Shown here piece after piece: positions 49,357-61,656 of a stretch of 64,000 nucleotides of DNA (position 1 is its first letter; each line of letters starts with the position of its first letter). A model generated the notes under the pieces. It saw only the letters and a program-made list of their open reading frames with translations. It searched no databases and was not told the origin of the DNA. This DNA comes from Eucommia ulmoides (Eukaryota > Streptophyta > Magnoliopsida > Garryales > Eucommiaceae), in contig CM028326.1 of NCBI GenBank assembly GCA_016647705.1, positions 1,798,001-1,862,000 on the forward strand, written 5' to 3'. The position numbers and the translations under genes are program-made.

Positions 49357-52259
49357 GTGCACATATATTGGATTGACTAAAATAATTATAAAACTTACTA
49401 TGTTCCGATTACTCTTTTTGTTTTTGCACAAACTTGGTCCCCTTCAAATATTCTAGCTAGCCCGAAATCAGAAATTTTTGGGATCATATCACCGTCTAGT
49501 AGAACATTGCTTGCTTTTAGATCCTTGTGAATAATTCTTAATCTTGAATCTTGGTGAAGATAGAGTAGTCCTCTATCAATCCCCATGATTATATCAAACC
49601 GTTTTCTCCATGCCAATAAATTGCTTCTCTTGTCATCTAACACACCATTATGGAAAGTTTGAATGAAAAACATATAAGTAAGCAAATTATTCTCGATTAA
49701 ATTAGACAAAAAAGATTGTACCGAATATGTAGTAATCCAAGCTTTTATTGGACATGTACTCGTAGATTAATATCCTTTCTTCTCCTTGAATGCAACATCC
49801 CAACATCCTCACTAGATTCTTATGTTGGAACTTAGAAATCGAAGCTATCTCATTCTTGAACTCTTGCAGGCCTTGTCGTGAATTTTTTGACAACCTCTTC
49901 ACCGCTATTTCTTGTTTCATCGATAATATTCCCTGCATATATCAATATTTCTGTGTCTTATGGGTTTTGACACTTTGCACCCCTGAAGTTTGACCATTGT
50001 TTCACTTTGTCCTTGTAGTTTCAATTTGAACACATGACACCTTGAAGTTTAGTGATAACCCCACTTCAGTCCAAATCAATAGATACATTACAATTTTGGA
50101 TGGCAAACATTTATCGTCCATGCACCTAACTATTTTTTATGACGACCTTAAGGACATTTCCATCCTTTTTCTTTTTCCTTTTGCAAATGTTCTATAAAAA
50201 CGACCTGCATATGTGTGTGTGTGTGGATTCTGAGTATTTGGGTTGAAAAGAGAACGGGAGGAGGGAAAGAAGGAGGCTGAAAATACTCATAAAGTCCCAG
50301 TTATATGTGCAGCAAGTGACTATTTTCTGTCCAAAATTGTAATGGGTATAATTATTTGGACTGTAGTGGGATGATTAGGAAACTTTAAGTTTTCTTATTT
50401 TATTTATTTATTTATTATTTTATTATATGTTTAAATTAAAACCATGGGGACCAATGTGAGATTTTGGTCAAACTTCAGGGATACGAAGTGTCAAAACCCC
50501 ATTGTCTTAAATCTATAATTGTAGAAGAAATTTTATTCACCGGGATATATATATATATATACGTGCGAATTTTACCTTGTAAACAAGACCGAAACCACCT
50601 TCTCCAATCATGTTTGCCGAAGAGAAGTTGTTTGTTGCAGAAGCAACAGTTGCCAAATCAAACAAAGGCAATTCTAGGTGCTCCTTCTTCTTTTTCTCTT
50701 CTGCATAATTTACTAAATTCTTAAATTTAAATCAAATTGTAAGACTTCTAATATAAAAGAAGAATTTAAATCAAAGTTACCTCTTCTCTTTGATCTTATC
50801 TTCATAAAAACACACCCGGAAATCACGCCCAAAATTATCATTCCTGGAACAATGGAAACTAATACAATTTTCCAAACTTTTCTGTTCTTGTGGACTGAAA
50901 TATTGATATCTAGAAGACAAAAAGATCGAAAAAGAAAATGTGGATTAATCTCTTTTTTCATAATGTTGAATAAAGCTCGAAAATTATATTAAAAAAAAAA
51001 TTTGTACCTAATTCAGAAGCCGGTAAGCGTATATAGATATCCTGATCACTGCCTTCAACTCTATACTCCCTGATATCAACCAAATCTCCAAACCATATCA
51101 AACAGCCACGGCCTCCATCAGTAACATAAGCATTTGCATATGCAGTGCAAGAACAGTTTTTCAAGCACTCGGCTCGACATTCACCTAGGTTCATGCTAGT
51201 GTTCACCCAAAAACTTAAAAGATCAGGCAACTTCACACTTTCAACTTTAAGGAAACCTTCTTCACTATTACAACTCAAGTTCTCTTTTCTTACGCAACCA
51301 CTGGACCATTCAAGAACATCCCATTCTGTCTGTGATTTCGGGGTGAACCCGTGCAAGCACTGGCACATCAGTGATTCATTGATTTTGCAAATGCTGTTAG
51401 CATTACAACGGGCATAATTGTTGCAGGGGCCGTTTGGTTCTGTATCAATTAGATCCCATTTTTGGTTTTTTACATCCATTACGTACCGGAGGAGCAAACC
51501 CGACGGGCTCAAGGTCAGTCTGGTGAGGACCGAGTTGTTGTAGGACTGTGAAATAGAAATCAGATGATTGCCGTTAAACTCGAATTTCCGTATGAAAGTC
51601 GGACTTTTCTGTTGAGGCATGCCGCTGAATCGTACCCCGTTCCACGTCCCACTTCGAAACAGTATTTTGAATTCAGAGCCAACGACGGTTTGAGCCAGCC
51701 CGTGATTTTTGATTCTGTAACTGAAATTCCCGACCGATGGATCATCGTCGGTTCGCCACGAGGTTAAGTACGAGGTTTCTGTTACCTTCATACTCGGAAG
51801 CCGCGTTTGGCAAGGGAAATCAAAGCTCTGCCAAACACGGGTTTCATAGTCAGTACTTGTGTCAAGAACGACGAAGTTTCCAGTGTCCAAAACCTTACCA
51901 ACTGGGTTTACGGCAATTCTTGATGAATTTGATTGCCAAATAGCGAAAGGGGTTCCATTGAAAAGACCCAGTTCGCCATTTTCGCTGATTGTTAAGGTTC
52001 CTCCGGAACCAGAAATCGGGTCGTTTCTGTTGGCGACCCAAACAACTGCATCTGGGGTTGCTCTGAACCATATGCAGAGGTACCTATTTTTGGAGGTTCC
52101 GGGAGAGAAAAATCCAAGCGCGAATATTCTGTTTGGGGAAAACAGAGTATCGCCATCAACTATGGATTTTTTTGGAGTGACTGTGTCTTGGGATACGGAG
52201 AATTTGAAGAAGACTGACGAATACAACAAAGCATAGAAAAAAAGGTTTTTTGCGATCAT
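48467..52259 (-). CDS. RLK-D: G-type lectin S-receptor-like kinase, seven exons, complete, with HKD in place of HRD
   Basis: Predicted exons in transcript order are 52259-51008, 50909-50781, 50700-50576, 49932-49722, 49636-49399, 49268-49118 and 48772-48467. All have GT-AG borders and join to 803 residues. The ATG at 52259 precedes a hydrophobic signal ([12 protein letters not shown]). Domains are B-lectin ([23 protein letters not shown]), S-locus glycoprotein ([14 protein letters not shown]), EGF-like ([11 protein letters not shown]), PAN ([14 protein letters not shown]), and a membrane span in exon 2 ([18 protein letters not shown]). The kinase has [10 protein letters not shown], Lys514, Asp611 and DFG Asp629. 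The residue before catalytic Asp611 is Lys, not Arg, and the usual GIARG before it reads GIDRG. The catalytic residues themselves are kept, so it may be active with altered activation control, or in early decay. Intron 3 contains a 540-bp MITE and intron 5 an (AT)n(AG)n microsatellite. Confidence 0.9.
49305..49353. repeat. (AT)n(AG)n compound microsatellite in RLK-D intron 5
   Basis: About 9 AT units are followed by about 14 AG units, between exons 5 and 6 of RLK-D. Confidence 0.95.
49961..50501. mobile_element. MITE in RLK-D intron 3
   Basis: The left end is TGGGTTTTGACACTTTGCAC and continues CCCTGAAGTTTGACCA. The right end is the inverse, running TGGTCAAACTTCAGGG to GTGTCAAAACCCCA. The arms are about 38 bp with few mismatches. 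The flanks gtgtctta (49953-49960) and ttgtctta (50502-50509) differ by one base, suggesting an 8-9 bp target duplication. It is non-coding. Confidence 0.85.
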
Positions 52260-53420
52260 TCCTTGAAGCAAAACTTGTCGATATGTTTTGTTGCATCGTT
52301 GAAAGAATCAGGTGTCTGAAAGTAATGGTGAGGCAAGTAAATGGACAATGAAGTCGCGGTTTTAGACGTGTGGAAGCTGGCATTCAGCCATTCGGTGCCT
52401 GCTTTTCTCGTTCAGGTGAAGTAAATGACCCTTAGTCATGGTGATGGTGGTGATCATGGATGTGTTTTCTTGTGTGGGTCATGCATGACGCGGTCTTCAC
52501 CATGCATGGTTTTCCCCGTTAGTTCATGTCAAAGACAAGTTCAGAATTTAAATGATTCTTATTTTAAATATAGATATTTTTGCTAGTACTAAAAATTATT
52601 TAACCTAATTCTTATTTTACTTTTTAAATTATTATCACATATATTCCTTTTTTTTTTTTTCATTTTTTACAATTTCTTTCCTCCTTTGGCGAGCAACCAA
52701 TGTCGGTGTTGGCGCTGGTGTTGTGCCGAATTTTATCCTCTCTTTTTTATTCCCAAACTCTAACCCCCAACCCTGTTGGATCTATGCAAAACCGACGGAT
52801 TGGGGGTGGGGGCTTAGGAGAGAGAAGAAAAAGAAGGAAGAGAGAAGAGGAAGAAAACCAGATGGTTGGTGCCAGCGGGGGCAGGTTGTGGGGGGTTGTT
52901 GGCGGGGGGAGGGATGGGAGTGTAGAAGGTTGGTTAGTGGAAAAATGGTAAAGCTAAAAGATTAATTTTGAAATATTTTGATTTTTTTTTTTAAACGGGA
53001 TGCACATTTATCAAAACGAGCTGTACATATAGAATTATTCTTATATTATTAGAGGGGAATAGAGATCCTCGTGTGGCATCATATTGATTCTTTATTTTAC
53101 AAGTATAAAAAGATATTGAATAAAAAAAAATAACCAGTTAAATTCAAATGTCAATTTGAAGGGCATAGAATATACTTTAATTTAACCATATTAGAAGGGT
53201 AGGTGGTGGAATCTACGCTTTGTGCGTACTCTGGTTACTTTGTTTTGATTATTCATGTTTTAGGCATTGATTCTTCTCATAGAATTAGGAGACCTTTTAG
53301 ATTTGAGGCTATGTGGTTATCTCATCTTAATTTCCTAACAATTCTTTAAAATTCGTGGTCCTCTAACTAAACTAATTCACTTGATAAAATTGATCAGTTT
53401 ATGGAGGATATGATGGTTTT
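52260..53420. other. 5' flank of RLK-D and dispersed non-coding repeat
   Basis: The first few hundred bases upstream of 52259 should contain the RLK-D promoter. The segment 52560-53045 resembles 15230-15580 at both ends and in its pyrimidine-rich part, and contains a G-rich purine block (52800-52950) whose frames are low complexity. Confidence 0.4.
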
Positions 53421-53429
53421 GTGTTTTTA

Positions 53430-53700
53430 TGATAATATGTGATGTTGAATATAACATTATGTTATTTTCAACATGATGTTGATTTGTTGTATTCATTTTT
53501 CCATTTGAATACAACATGATACCATGTTGAAATATAACAAGATCGTGTTATATTCAACAGTATTTTATTTACAAACATTATTTATTTTTTTCAAAATATT
53601 TTTTGTATTTTTTAAGAATTTTCATGATTTAAAATAGGATAATATCATGTTGAATATAACATGATGTTATATTCCACACAGATCTGTCAGTATGAAAATA
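53430..53700. repeat. Cluster of TGTTGAATATAACA palindromes
   Basis: Variants of tgttgaatataacat and its complement recur about eight times, for example near 53452, 53477, 53520, 53535, 53553 and 53650. Related arrays lie at 56.85-57.0 kb and a single copy at 18796. Confidence 0.7.
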
Positions 53701-56700
53701 CCGTCTTTCACCATCTGTTAGGATTTTTTCAAATCGATGTGTTTGATGAAGTTTCTGCACAGATTTATGCAATGAATCTCTCTATTTTTTGTTGATTAAA
53801 TGATGGATTTAGCGTTGCGACAAGGAGTTTTTTCGTAATGGATCTCGGATGAATAGTAACGCAGGGGTAAAATTGTCTAAAAAATGAAAAGGACTATTTG
53901 GTAACATGTTTTTGGAAAAAAAATTAAACTGTAGTTTTCTTCTCATTTAAGGACCATCTAGTAAGCGTCTTTTTAAAAAATCACGTTTTCTTAATATTAA
54001 AATAATTTTTAAATACTTTTAATTTTTTTCATAATTCGAAATATCATTTTAAAAATAGCAATTGAATTAGAATTTAATTTTTTATATATTATTATGAAAA
54101 TAAACAATAATCTTAAAAATAAAAAATAAAAAAATAACATAATTTAATTCAAACTCTTAGATTAAAAGTAAATGAGATTTTCGGACATAATTTTTTTCTC
54201 CAAAAAAAAATTATAATTCAATTTCATTCACCGATCAATCTTGACCTTAAAAAAAAAGATATTTAAAAAAAATTATAATTTATTATATAAATAACAAAAA
54301 ATAACTATATATTCTCATTTACTCATCAATCCAAATTCGACTCTCCTAAAAAGTATTTTAAAAATAAAGTTTTAAATTTAATCATGAATACACCAGATTG
54401 ATGTATGTGAGTACGATCTTAAAGTCACACCGAAAAATAGTTAGTCGAGATATGCATAAATTAATTCGGACACGGAAATACAAAATTAAAATTCAAAATG
54501 TGTCTGTTTGTCTTTGGGTCTTGTGAGACGCGTTTATTTTAAAAAAAAAATGTAGGAATCCATGGTTATCATGTAATATAAAATAATCCACCCCATAATT
54601 TACTTTTAAAATTAATCCAACGTCAACTAATGAATTATATATACATAATGTTGCATTCAACCATCACATAACGTAAAAACAATCTTAAATTAGGTGCCAT
54701 GTTCATCGGGTGCTTCATTTTATTATATAAAATGTAGATATTTATATTATATATTTAATCCACAATAATTGACTTTCATTAAGAGCTTAGTTTCTCCTCA
54801 ACTTTTAACAAATTTCACTATTATCCCTAAATTTTTTAGGAAAAAAAAAAACCCTCTGAAATTTCACATAACTCTCTTTTAAATTATAAAAATATCTAAT
54901 AAAATTCTTAAAAAAATTTAACCGTTGCTCAATTAATTTTCTGAATTCGTCTGGCTTGTATGCCGAGTAAATAATATCGAAATTTTTATACTTGAATGCT
55001 ATGTTAAGTTGTATAGTATAATGACTTAAAACCACTTAGAAATAAAAATTTATGACAATGGCACTTTGTCTACTTGTAATTTAATCAAATTGTACTTTAC
55101 ATCCGTATAGTATTTTCGTAAGCACTTGTCTCTCTCATGTGGTTCAGATTAAAGTGAACGTTTAGATTTTTCGTTAAAAAAAATCTCAAAAGTAAAATTT
55201 ACTTTAATAAATTATTAAATATTAATTATTTAACTATTGTCTTTAAGTCTAAATCACAAGCGAGTTTGAATCATAGGAGAGTAAATGATGACGAAAATAT
55301 TATAGAAATATAAGGTGCAATTAGAGTTTGACTTAAATCACAAGCGAGTTTGAATCATAAGAGAGTAAATGATGACGAAAATATTATAGAAATATAAGGT
55401 GCAATTAGATTAAACTACAAAGAATAAAATGGGATTAACCCAAAAAATTGATGACAAGACTTGGCATCCAAGATATATACTACATGAAAAGATATTTACT
55501 TTACAAAATATAATAAATTGTTAGATTGTTTTCCTTAATATTATTAAAACATGAAATTCAAAAAAATCTTATTAATCTAACTGCGTCTAAGTTCCACCGC
55601 TTTCCATTTGATACAAGTCATACAAAATATATAATATAAAAATCAATCAATATATATATATATATATGACATCTCACATTCAAAATATTAGAAAACATTT
55701 AAACTTTATGTTTGAAATGTTCATTGTAAGATTTTGTTATTTAGTTTTGACTTTGTTTGAATTTTATATTTTATATTTTAGTTATGTTTTTATTTATAAT
55801 TTTATTAACTCGCAGAGAAAATTAACAAGTATATAAATGAAAAAAAAACAAAAAACAAAAAACAAATTTGTAATTTTACGGCTTTAGTTTTAGCTTTATA
55901 TAAAATTAAACAGTTTAGTTTAAAATTAGATTTGGTTTTAAATTTAGTATATAACTAACAGTTTTTATTTTGATTTTTAGTAAAACTGACCCAAGATGAA
56001 CAGTTGTCCTAATTAATTCACTAATTTTAATTGAGAGGGGTAGTATGTGTTGGACCATTCTAATAAATTCACTAATTTGAATTTGAATTAATTTACAGGC
56101 GCCAGAAAGTATACTGCAAGAAAAAATACTCCCAAGAAAACATAGACTAAACCGACAAAGACCAAGACAAAAAATAATAAAGACAAAAGAGGTATTAAGT
56201 GCATATCGAATCGGATGTTTAATTAATTACTATATATATATATATATATATATATATCCTAAATTTAAAAATAAATGAGAGCCCATAAAACTATTTTTCT
56301 TAATTCTCCTTATTTTCTCTATTTATTATTTTATTTAAATGAGTTTAAATATTAATCTTATTCTTAAATATAAGGATTTGAGTGAATTTAATTGTTATTT
56401 ATAATTAATATAGTGAATTTAATGAATTTAAAATATTTTTTATATTTGAATCATGAGATTTCCCTTTTAAATAAAAGACAATTAAAAAAAACATATTAGA
56501 TTTTTAATGTAAAAAATATATTTTCTTTTTTTAACTTTTTATATTTTTTATTTCCCATATAATTTTGTATAAAAATAATGAAAAAAAAATAAAAATAGGT
56601 TTTCTTTTTATACAATATTTCATATACACATAAAAATGACATCTATATGTAAAACTTAAAATTGAAATCTTAAATTTGAGAATGAATGAGAATCCATAAA

Positions 56701-56840
56701 ATCATTTTTCTAGATTCTTCTTGATTTTCCTATTTATTAATTTATTTAAAGGGGCAGTTACCATGAAATCCTTATATGATGATAAAACTATCAAATACAC
56801 ATTTTTTTAAAACATGTTACAAAATAGTCATTTTACCTTT
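53701..56840. other. Very AT-rich, gene-free stretch
   Basis: It contains a two-copy 85-bp tandem duplication (annotated separately), (AT)n tracts near 55650 and 56232-56258, and dispersed AT-rich sequence. No coding or transposon-end signal was recognised. Confidence 0.5.
55251..55412 (+). repeat. 85-bp tandem duplication
   Basis: Copy 1 starts aaatcacaagcgagtttgaa at 55251 and copy 2 starts identically at 55336. Over about 75 bp they differ by only one or two bases, so the duplication is recent compared with neighbouring repeats. Confidence 0.95.
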
Positions 56841-56849
56841 TTGTGACAA

Positions 56850-57000
56850 TTTTTCCCCTCGTGTTATATTTAACACGAAGGTCATGTTATATTCAACACA
56901 ATATCAGATTGTGTTTAATTCAATACCATCTCAGATCGTGTTACATTCAACACAATCTCGTGTTGAATATAACACAAGGTCGTGTTACATTCCAATTTTT
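56850..57000. repeat. Second cluster of GTGTTATATTCAACAC-type palindromes
   Basis: Six or more variants (gtgttatatttaacacg, catgttatattcaacac, cgtgttacattcaacac, cgtgttgaatataacac) lie within 150 bp in alternating orientation. Confidence 0.75.
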
Positions 57001-58847
57001 TCAATCAAATTGATCATTCATCTATTCTATATAATTTGCAAGTTTTCGAATTCCTATTTTGTTGATGAAATTTTTTTTAGATTAATTTGTGTATTCACCT
57101 GCTCAAAGGGGGTTATTGTACAGATTAATTTAATTGCTGAGCATATAACTTAATTTTTTCAATTTGGAACGTTTATTTGTCAATTATTGAGGTTATTTTA
57201 TCAAAGTGATTTAACTAATATAATTTGCAAGTTTTCGAGTTCTTATTTTGTTGATGATTTTTTTTTTAGATTAATTTGTGCATTCACCTACCTAAAGGGG
57301 GTTATTGTGCAGATTAATTTAATTGTTGGGCAATATAACTTAATTTTTCCAATTTGGAACGTTTACTTGTCAATTATTGAGGTTATTTTAGTAAACCGAT
57401 TTAACTAATATAATTTGCAAGTTTTTGAGTTCCTATTTTGTTGATGGAAAAAATTTCAGATTAATTTGTACATTCATCTGTCCAAATGGGGTTATTGTGC
57501 AGATTGATTTAATTGCATGAGGATATTATGTGAAATAAATGATTTGATAAATTTGTTTGTCCAAAGGGGATGAATTTTGAAAGATTATTTGTTTCATTAT
57601 ATTTTGAAGAAAATATATGGATTTGAAAGTCAATCTACTCAAATGGGATGAATTTTTAAATTTTTCTTATTTTGTTGATTCTCGTGATTAAAAAATAATT
57701 GTTTATTATAGACTCTGCCCAAATGGGAGTTTATGATAATACAATTGATTCTTATATTGTATTGTCTATACTTAATTGAGCATTTTGCCCCATTACCCAT
57801 AATTGATCTAGTTGCAATTTTTTGTGAAAACAATTTCTTTTTGTTGTGAACAATAATAACGCTACATTAAAATTCTAAATTGATTTCTTGATTTAATGAG
57901 AATCTTTGTAATCTTCTTTATTTCGATGATTGTGTCGTGTAAGCATTGATCACTATTGTTATAAAATTTTTATTATTTTATTGATCTTCATACTTAAAGA
58001 ATAATTGTTTATTATAAATTATGCCCAAATGAGAGTTTATAAAGATGCAATTAATTCTTATATTGTGTCGCTTATACTTATTTGAGCATTTTGATTCTTC
58101 GATTTAATGAGAGTTTTCTTATATTTTTCCTTAATTATATGATACATTGTGACCACTATTGTTACGCATTTTGCAAAATTGAATTCTATTTGATGATTAT
58201 CATTATTGCACATTATATTATTGCGTATTATATTATTTGAATCGATTATACTAAACCAAGGTTTAAGACCCATAGAATTCAAGGAACATGTTGTGAATAT
58301 GAGTGTCATTGAGTCTTTTGATTCTTTGGTTTAGTAGGAGCTTTTGTATTTCCCTTTATTTCGATGATTACGTTGTGACCACTATTGCTATGCATTTTGT
58401 AAAATTGAATTTTATTTGATGATCATCATTATTGCAAATTATATTGTCGCATATCATATTATTTGAATTGGTTATACAATATGGTATCTTAAGATATTGT
58501 GCCTTAAGAATTACAGTTGTATACTTTTGGCTGTCACTAATCACTATTTTGAGATCTCGTGATGTATTGTTAGTGACAGATGACTTGTTAAAGTCAAACA
58601 ATTTCATATTGTTGAGAAATTGCTGAAGTTTCATTTTGTTGAGAAACTGCAATTAGCAATTTCATTTGTTGCGAAATTACAACAATTTCATTTTGTTGAG
58701 AAACTGCAATTACATTTTCATTTTGTTGAGAAATTGTAATGAGGACCGATAAGAACAATACATATTGATAATGATCACATGTTGGCATTGGTTTCTTACT
58801 ACACTACTGGACTTACGATCCATGTCGATATGATTATAAGTATTTGT
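57001..58847 (+). mobile_element. Non-coding internal region of a degraded LTR retroelement (left part)
   Basis: Three tandem units of about 190 bp begin with taatataatttgcaagttt at about 57026, 57216 and 57406. Each contains attcacctg.c(c/t)aaagggggttattgt. Similar boxes (cccaaatgggag, gcccaaatgagag, caaatgggatgaat) continue to 58040. From 58600 a short repeat cattttgttgagaaactgcaa recurs four or five times. No gag or pol is present. After the insertion at 58848-61426 the same element seems to resume and to end in a polypurine tract and LTR. Confidence 0.55.
58839..58847 (+). repeat. Target-site duplication of the 2.58-kb insertion, left copy
   Basis: AGTATTTGT is repeated exactly at 61427-61435. 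Confidence 0.8.
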
Positions 58848-59487
58848 CACAACCCGTCCCGGAACCCCCGTCATCCCGAGGCTGGCGTGACTACAACATG
58901 ACATCACTTATATCCAAATAAATATATAAATGACAATATACACCCACTGTATAATACAAACATCTACTATGGGGGACACACCCGTCCTGAAATTTTACTA
59001 ACTAAAATTATTTATCCATGAACCTTTTATAGGTTTGCCTTTGACCACTTCTCTCAATCGCCTATATGACTCCATCACGTAGCTCAACCTAGTGCCAGTA
59101 GGGGACCGACTCCTAGCTGTTGTACCTGCGAGTGTACTGCCTTCTTAGTAAAACATTTTTATAGTAATTATAAGTTATTCTGCAATATCTAAATGGATCA
59201 AGCTTAAATATGCAAACATTACGTAGCTCGCAAAAGTTTTCATAATATTAGCAGTGAGAATAAAGCACTATATATAAGTTTCATGCAAAATCATTTAGTA
59301 TAAGAACCATGCTAATCACCATGATAAGTAATAAATCACCCAGTATAAACAAAATACCACATCTCAAAACATCATCTCAAACACACACACGCTGACCAAC
59401 CCTAGTGATCGTTTTAACCTCACGATCGGGAGTTTGCAACGGTACCGTACCATCCGTAGGATATGTCTTCCTACGAACACCCATCAC

Positions 59488-59610
59488 TCCGCCGAAGCGG
59501 ATAATCACTGCGCAGTATAAACGTCTAACATCACTCTGTCGAAACAGATAAACATCACTCCGCCGAAGCGGATAACATCACTCCGCTGAAGCGGATAACC
59601 TCACTCTACC
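59488..59610. repeat. Hairpin repeat array, TCCGC-CGAA-GCGGA type, 23-24 bp period
   Basis: Perfect 5-bp stems with 4-base loops lie at 59488-59501 (TCCGCCGAAGCGGA), 59535-59548 (TCTGTCGAAACAGA), 59559-59572 (TCCGCCGAAGCGGA) and 59582-59595 (TCCGCTGAAGCGGA). A decayed unit lies between the first two and another follows the last. The linker is ataa(a)catcac. Confidence 0.92.
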
Positions 59611-61012
59611 GAACAAATAAATATTATGGCATTGTTAAATCAAATACAGCATCACCAAATCACAACCCAATAAATATCGTCTACTCAACATCGTCAAATC
59701 ACCACGTCTATCTCTTTTCCCCAAAATCAACTTTTAAATTCAAGAATCATATTTCATACTTCATTTTAAAGAAAACATCTAATTTTTTTTATTTTATCAA
59801 AACCACCTTTTATTTTTAGAAACCCAGACGTTTTTAGCAAAATAGATGTTTTCTATTTTCTTTTAAAAACACCGTCTGATTTCACCAAATTCAAAAAAAA
59901 TCATTTTCACTTTGTTTCGAAACCATCGGAATCTTTCAAAAATCCAGTTTACCAACTCACCCAAATCGTGCTTGATCCATATCATTTATAAATTCATACA
60001 GTTTAAGTAACCACATATTTCATCATATATATACATAGCAAAATAGTTTGGCAAGAAGACAGTACACTCACCTCGATATCCGTTTTGCAAAACTGACACT
60101 GACCGCACTCTATCTGGACGCTAGTGCCTGCGAACCTAATAGTGACAGAGTCTAAATTAATTTCTTATCTGAAACATCCTAATCATGCAATGCAGACCCT
60201 ATATTCCGAATCGTTACTAATTTTATGTACCACGTACTTAAAATTAATTAATCGTCACGAAATTATTATGATTTAGGATTTGTAACACTAACTAAAATTT
60301 AATTTAACGAGAATTAATAATCGATTGAAGTTTCACCTGTTTTTGAAACGTTTGGCGACCACGAGATGGGTTTTGGATTTTCCTGGGGTGGTTTATGCAA
60401 ATTTTTTTTTTCTCCGCTTCTTCTTCCTTGTCTGCGCCTGCGTTCGATTTTGGAGATTGGCCGCCGAACATTGCTCCGACTGCTCCGACCACCAGACTCC
60501 CACCACCTCACACCACCGGACCTATAAAAATAACACACACACACAAACTCCCGATCACCGCCACCACTGTCGGCCAAACTCACGCCGCCGAAGCCGACGG
60601 CACCCCCCCTCTCTCTCTCTCTATTCTCTACTTCGGAGATGACCACCAATACTGACTATATACACATAGAAAACACACACACCCCCCCTGATCACGTACC
60701 CAGAACTGAACACTTACCTACACAACCGGAACTCCTACTCCTACTCCCACTCACCGACGACGGCACCGTGACGATCGCCGATCATCCTCGCCGTCTGCGC
60801 GCACACACACATACCGACGTCACTAAAGAACACACACACACACAGTTTATATGCACCGAATACGATTGATCGGCCAATCGAAAGAACACCCACTGGCGAT
60901 CCCTCTCCTTCTTTGTTTTTTTTTTCCGTACCGACGATCTCTCTCTCTCTACGGTTTGCTGTTTTTTTTTTTTTCTGATTTTTGCTCCACCTCTTCTCCC
61001 TGTATGTGTGCA

Positions 61013-61013
<1 letters not shown>

Positions 61014-61063
<50 letters not shown>
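61014..61063. repeat. (TA)n microsatellite
   Basis: About 23 uninterrupted TA units. Confidence 0.98.
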
Positions 61064-61067
<4 letters not shown>

Positions 61068-61435
61068 GAACGATCAGCCGCATGTCTCTCCCTTTCTCCA
61101 TTTGATTACACGTCGATATAAGAATTTGCGCCACCGTCATTCGCATGAAATGGATCCTGATGAGATAAAGAACATGGACCCTGATGAGATGATGTCATCT
61201 CTTCTTTATCATTGCTTTTTTTTTTTTTTTTTAAATTACCCAAGTCTCCCCTCAATTTTTGTTAAGTTAATGATTAAACCCAAATTTCTAATTTTACTAG
61301 TTTGAACATTACAAATTAACCCTTAGAATTTTAAATCAAATAATAATTAACCCCCTTTACCCCTTTTTTTTTTTTTTTTTTTTGAAATATTATAAAATAT
61401 GATTTCAATAAAAGCCAGGGTCTTACAGTATTTGT

Positions 61436-61656
61436 GCATATGAAAGTCTTATATTGTTGAGATTAACATATAAACTATCATAATTTAATATTAAGATCAT
61501 GTTGGACCGGATAAGTTTATCAAGATGCTACTTATAGACTATCATTTCTTGAAACAAAATGTGTGGCCACACCGAAAATAATTTTTTCTGTTATTAACCC
61601 GAGAGTCTTATTTTCAAAATTAAATTTATTCAATTAATGTAGCCCAAGTGGGAGAA
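61436..61656 (+). mobile_element. Degraded LTR retroelement (right part) with polypurine tract
   Basis: This is the continuation of the element interrupted at 58848. It ends with CCCAAGTGGGAGAA at 61643-61656, a typical plant copia polypurine tract placed directly before the LTR start TGTTGGAAT. Confidence 0.6.

Larger units (their letters stand above)
58848..61426. mobile_element. 2.58-kb inserted element of unclear class (CACAACCCGTCCCGG start)
   Basis: It is bounded by an exact 9-bp duplication. It starts CACAACCCGTCCCGGAACCC and ends AAAGCCAGGGTCTTAC. These ends are only weakly inverted (tgtcacaaccc against tgtaagaccc). The left part carries a hairpin array (59.48-59.62 kb). The right part has (AC)n, (CT)n, (TA)n and poly-T tracts in a GC-richer context, with low-complexity frames only. 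The same start recurs at 63873, showing that this is a family. The 9-bp duplication suggests a Mutator-like element, but that is not proven. Confidence 0.7.

Noticed and set aside
60304-61305. Several 60-110 codon frames
   Set aside because: They cross (AC)n, (CT)n and (TA)n tracts and give Thr/Pro/His or Tyr/Ile repeats only.
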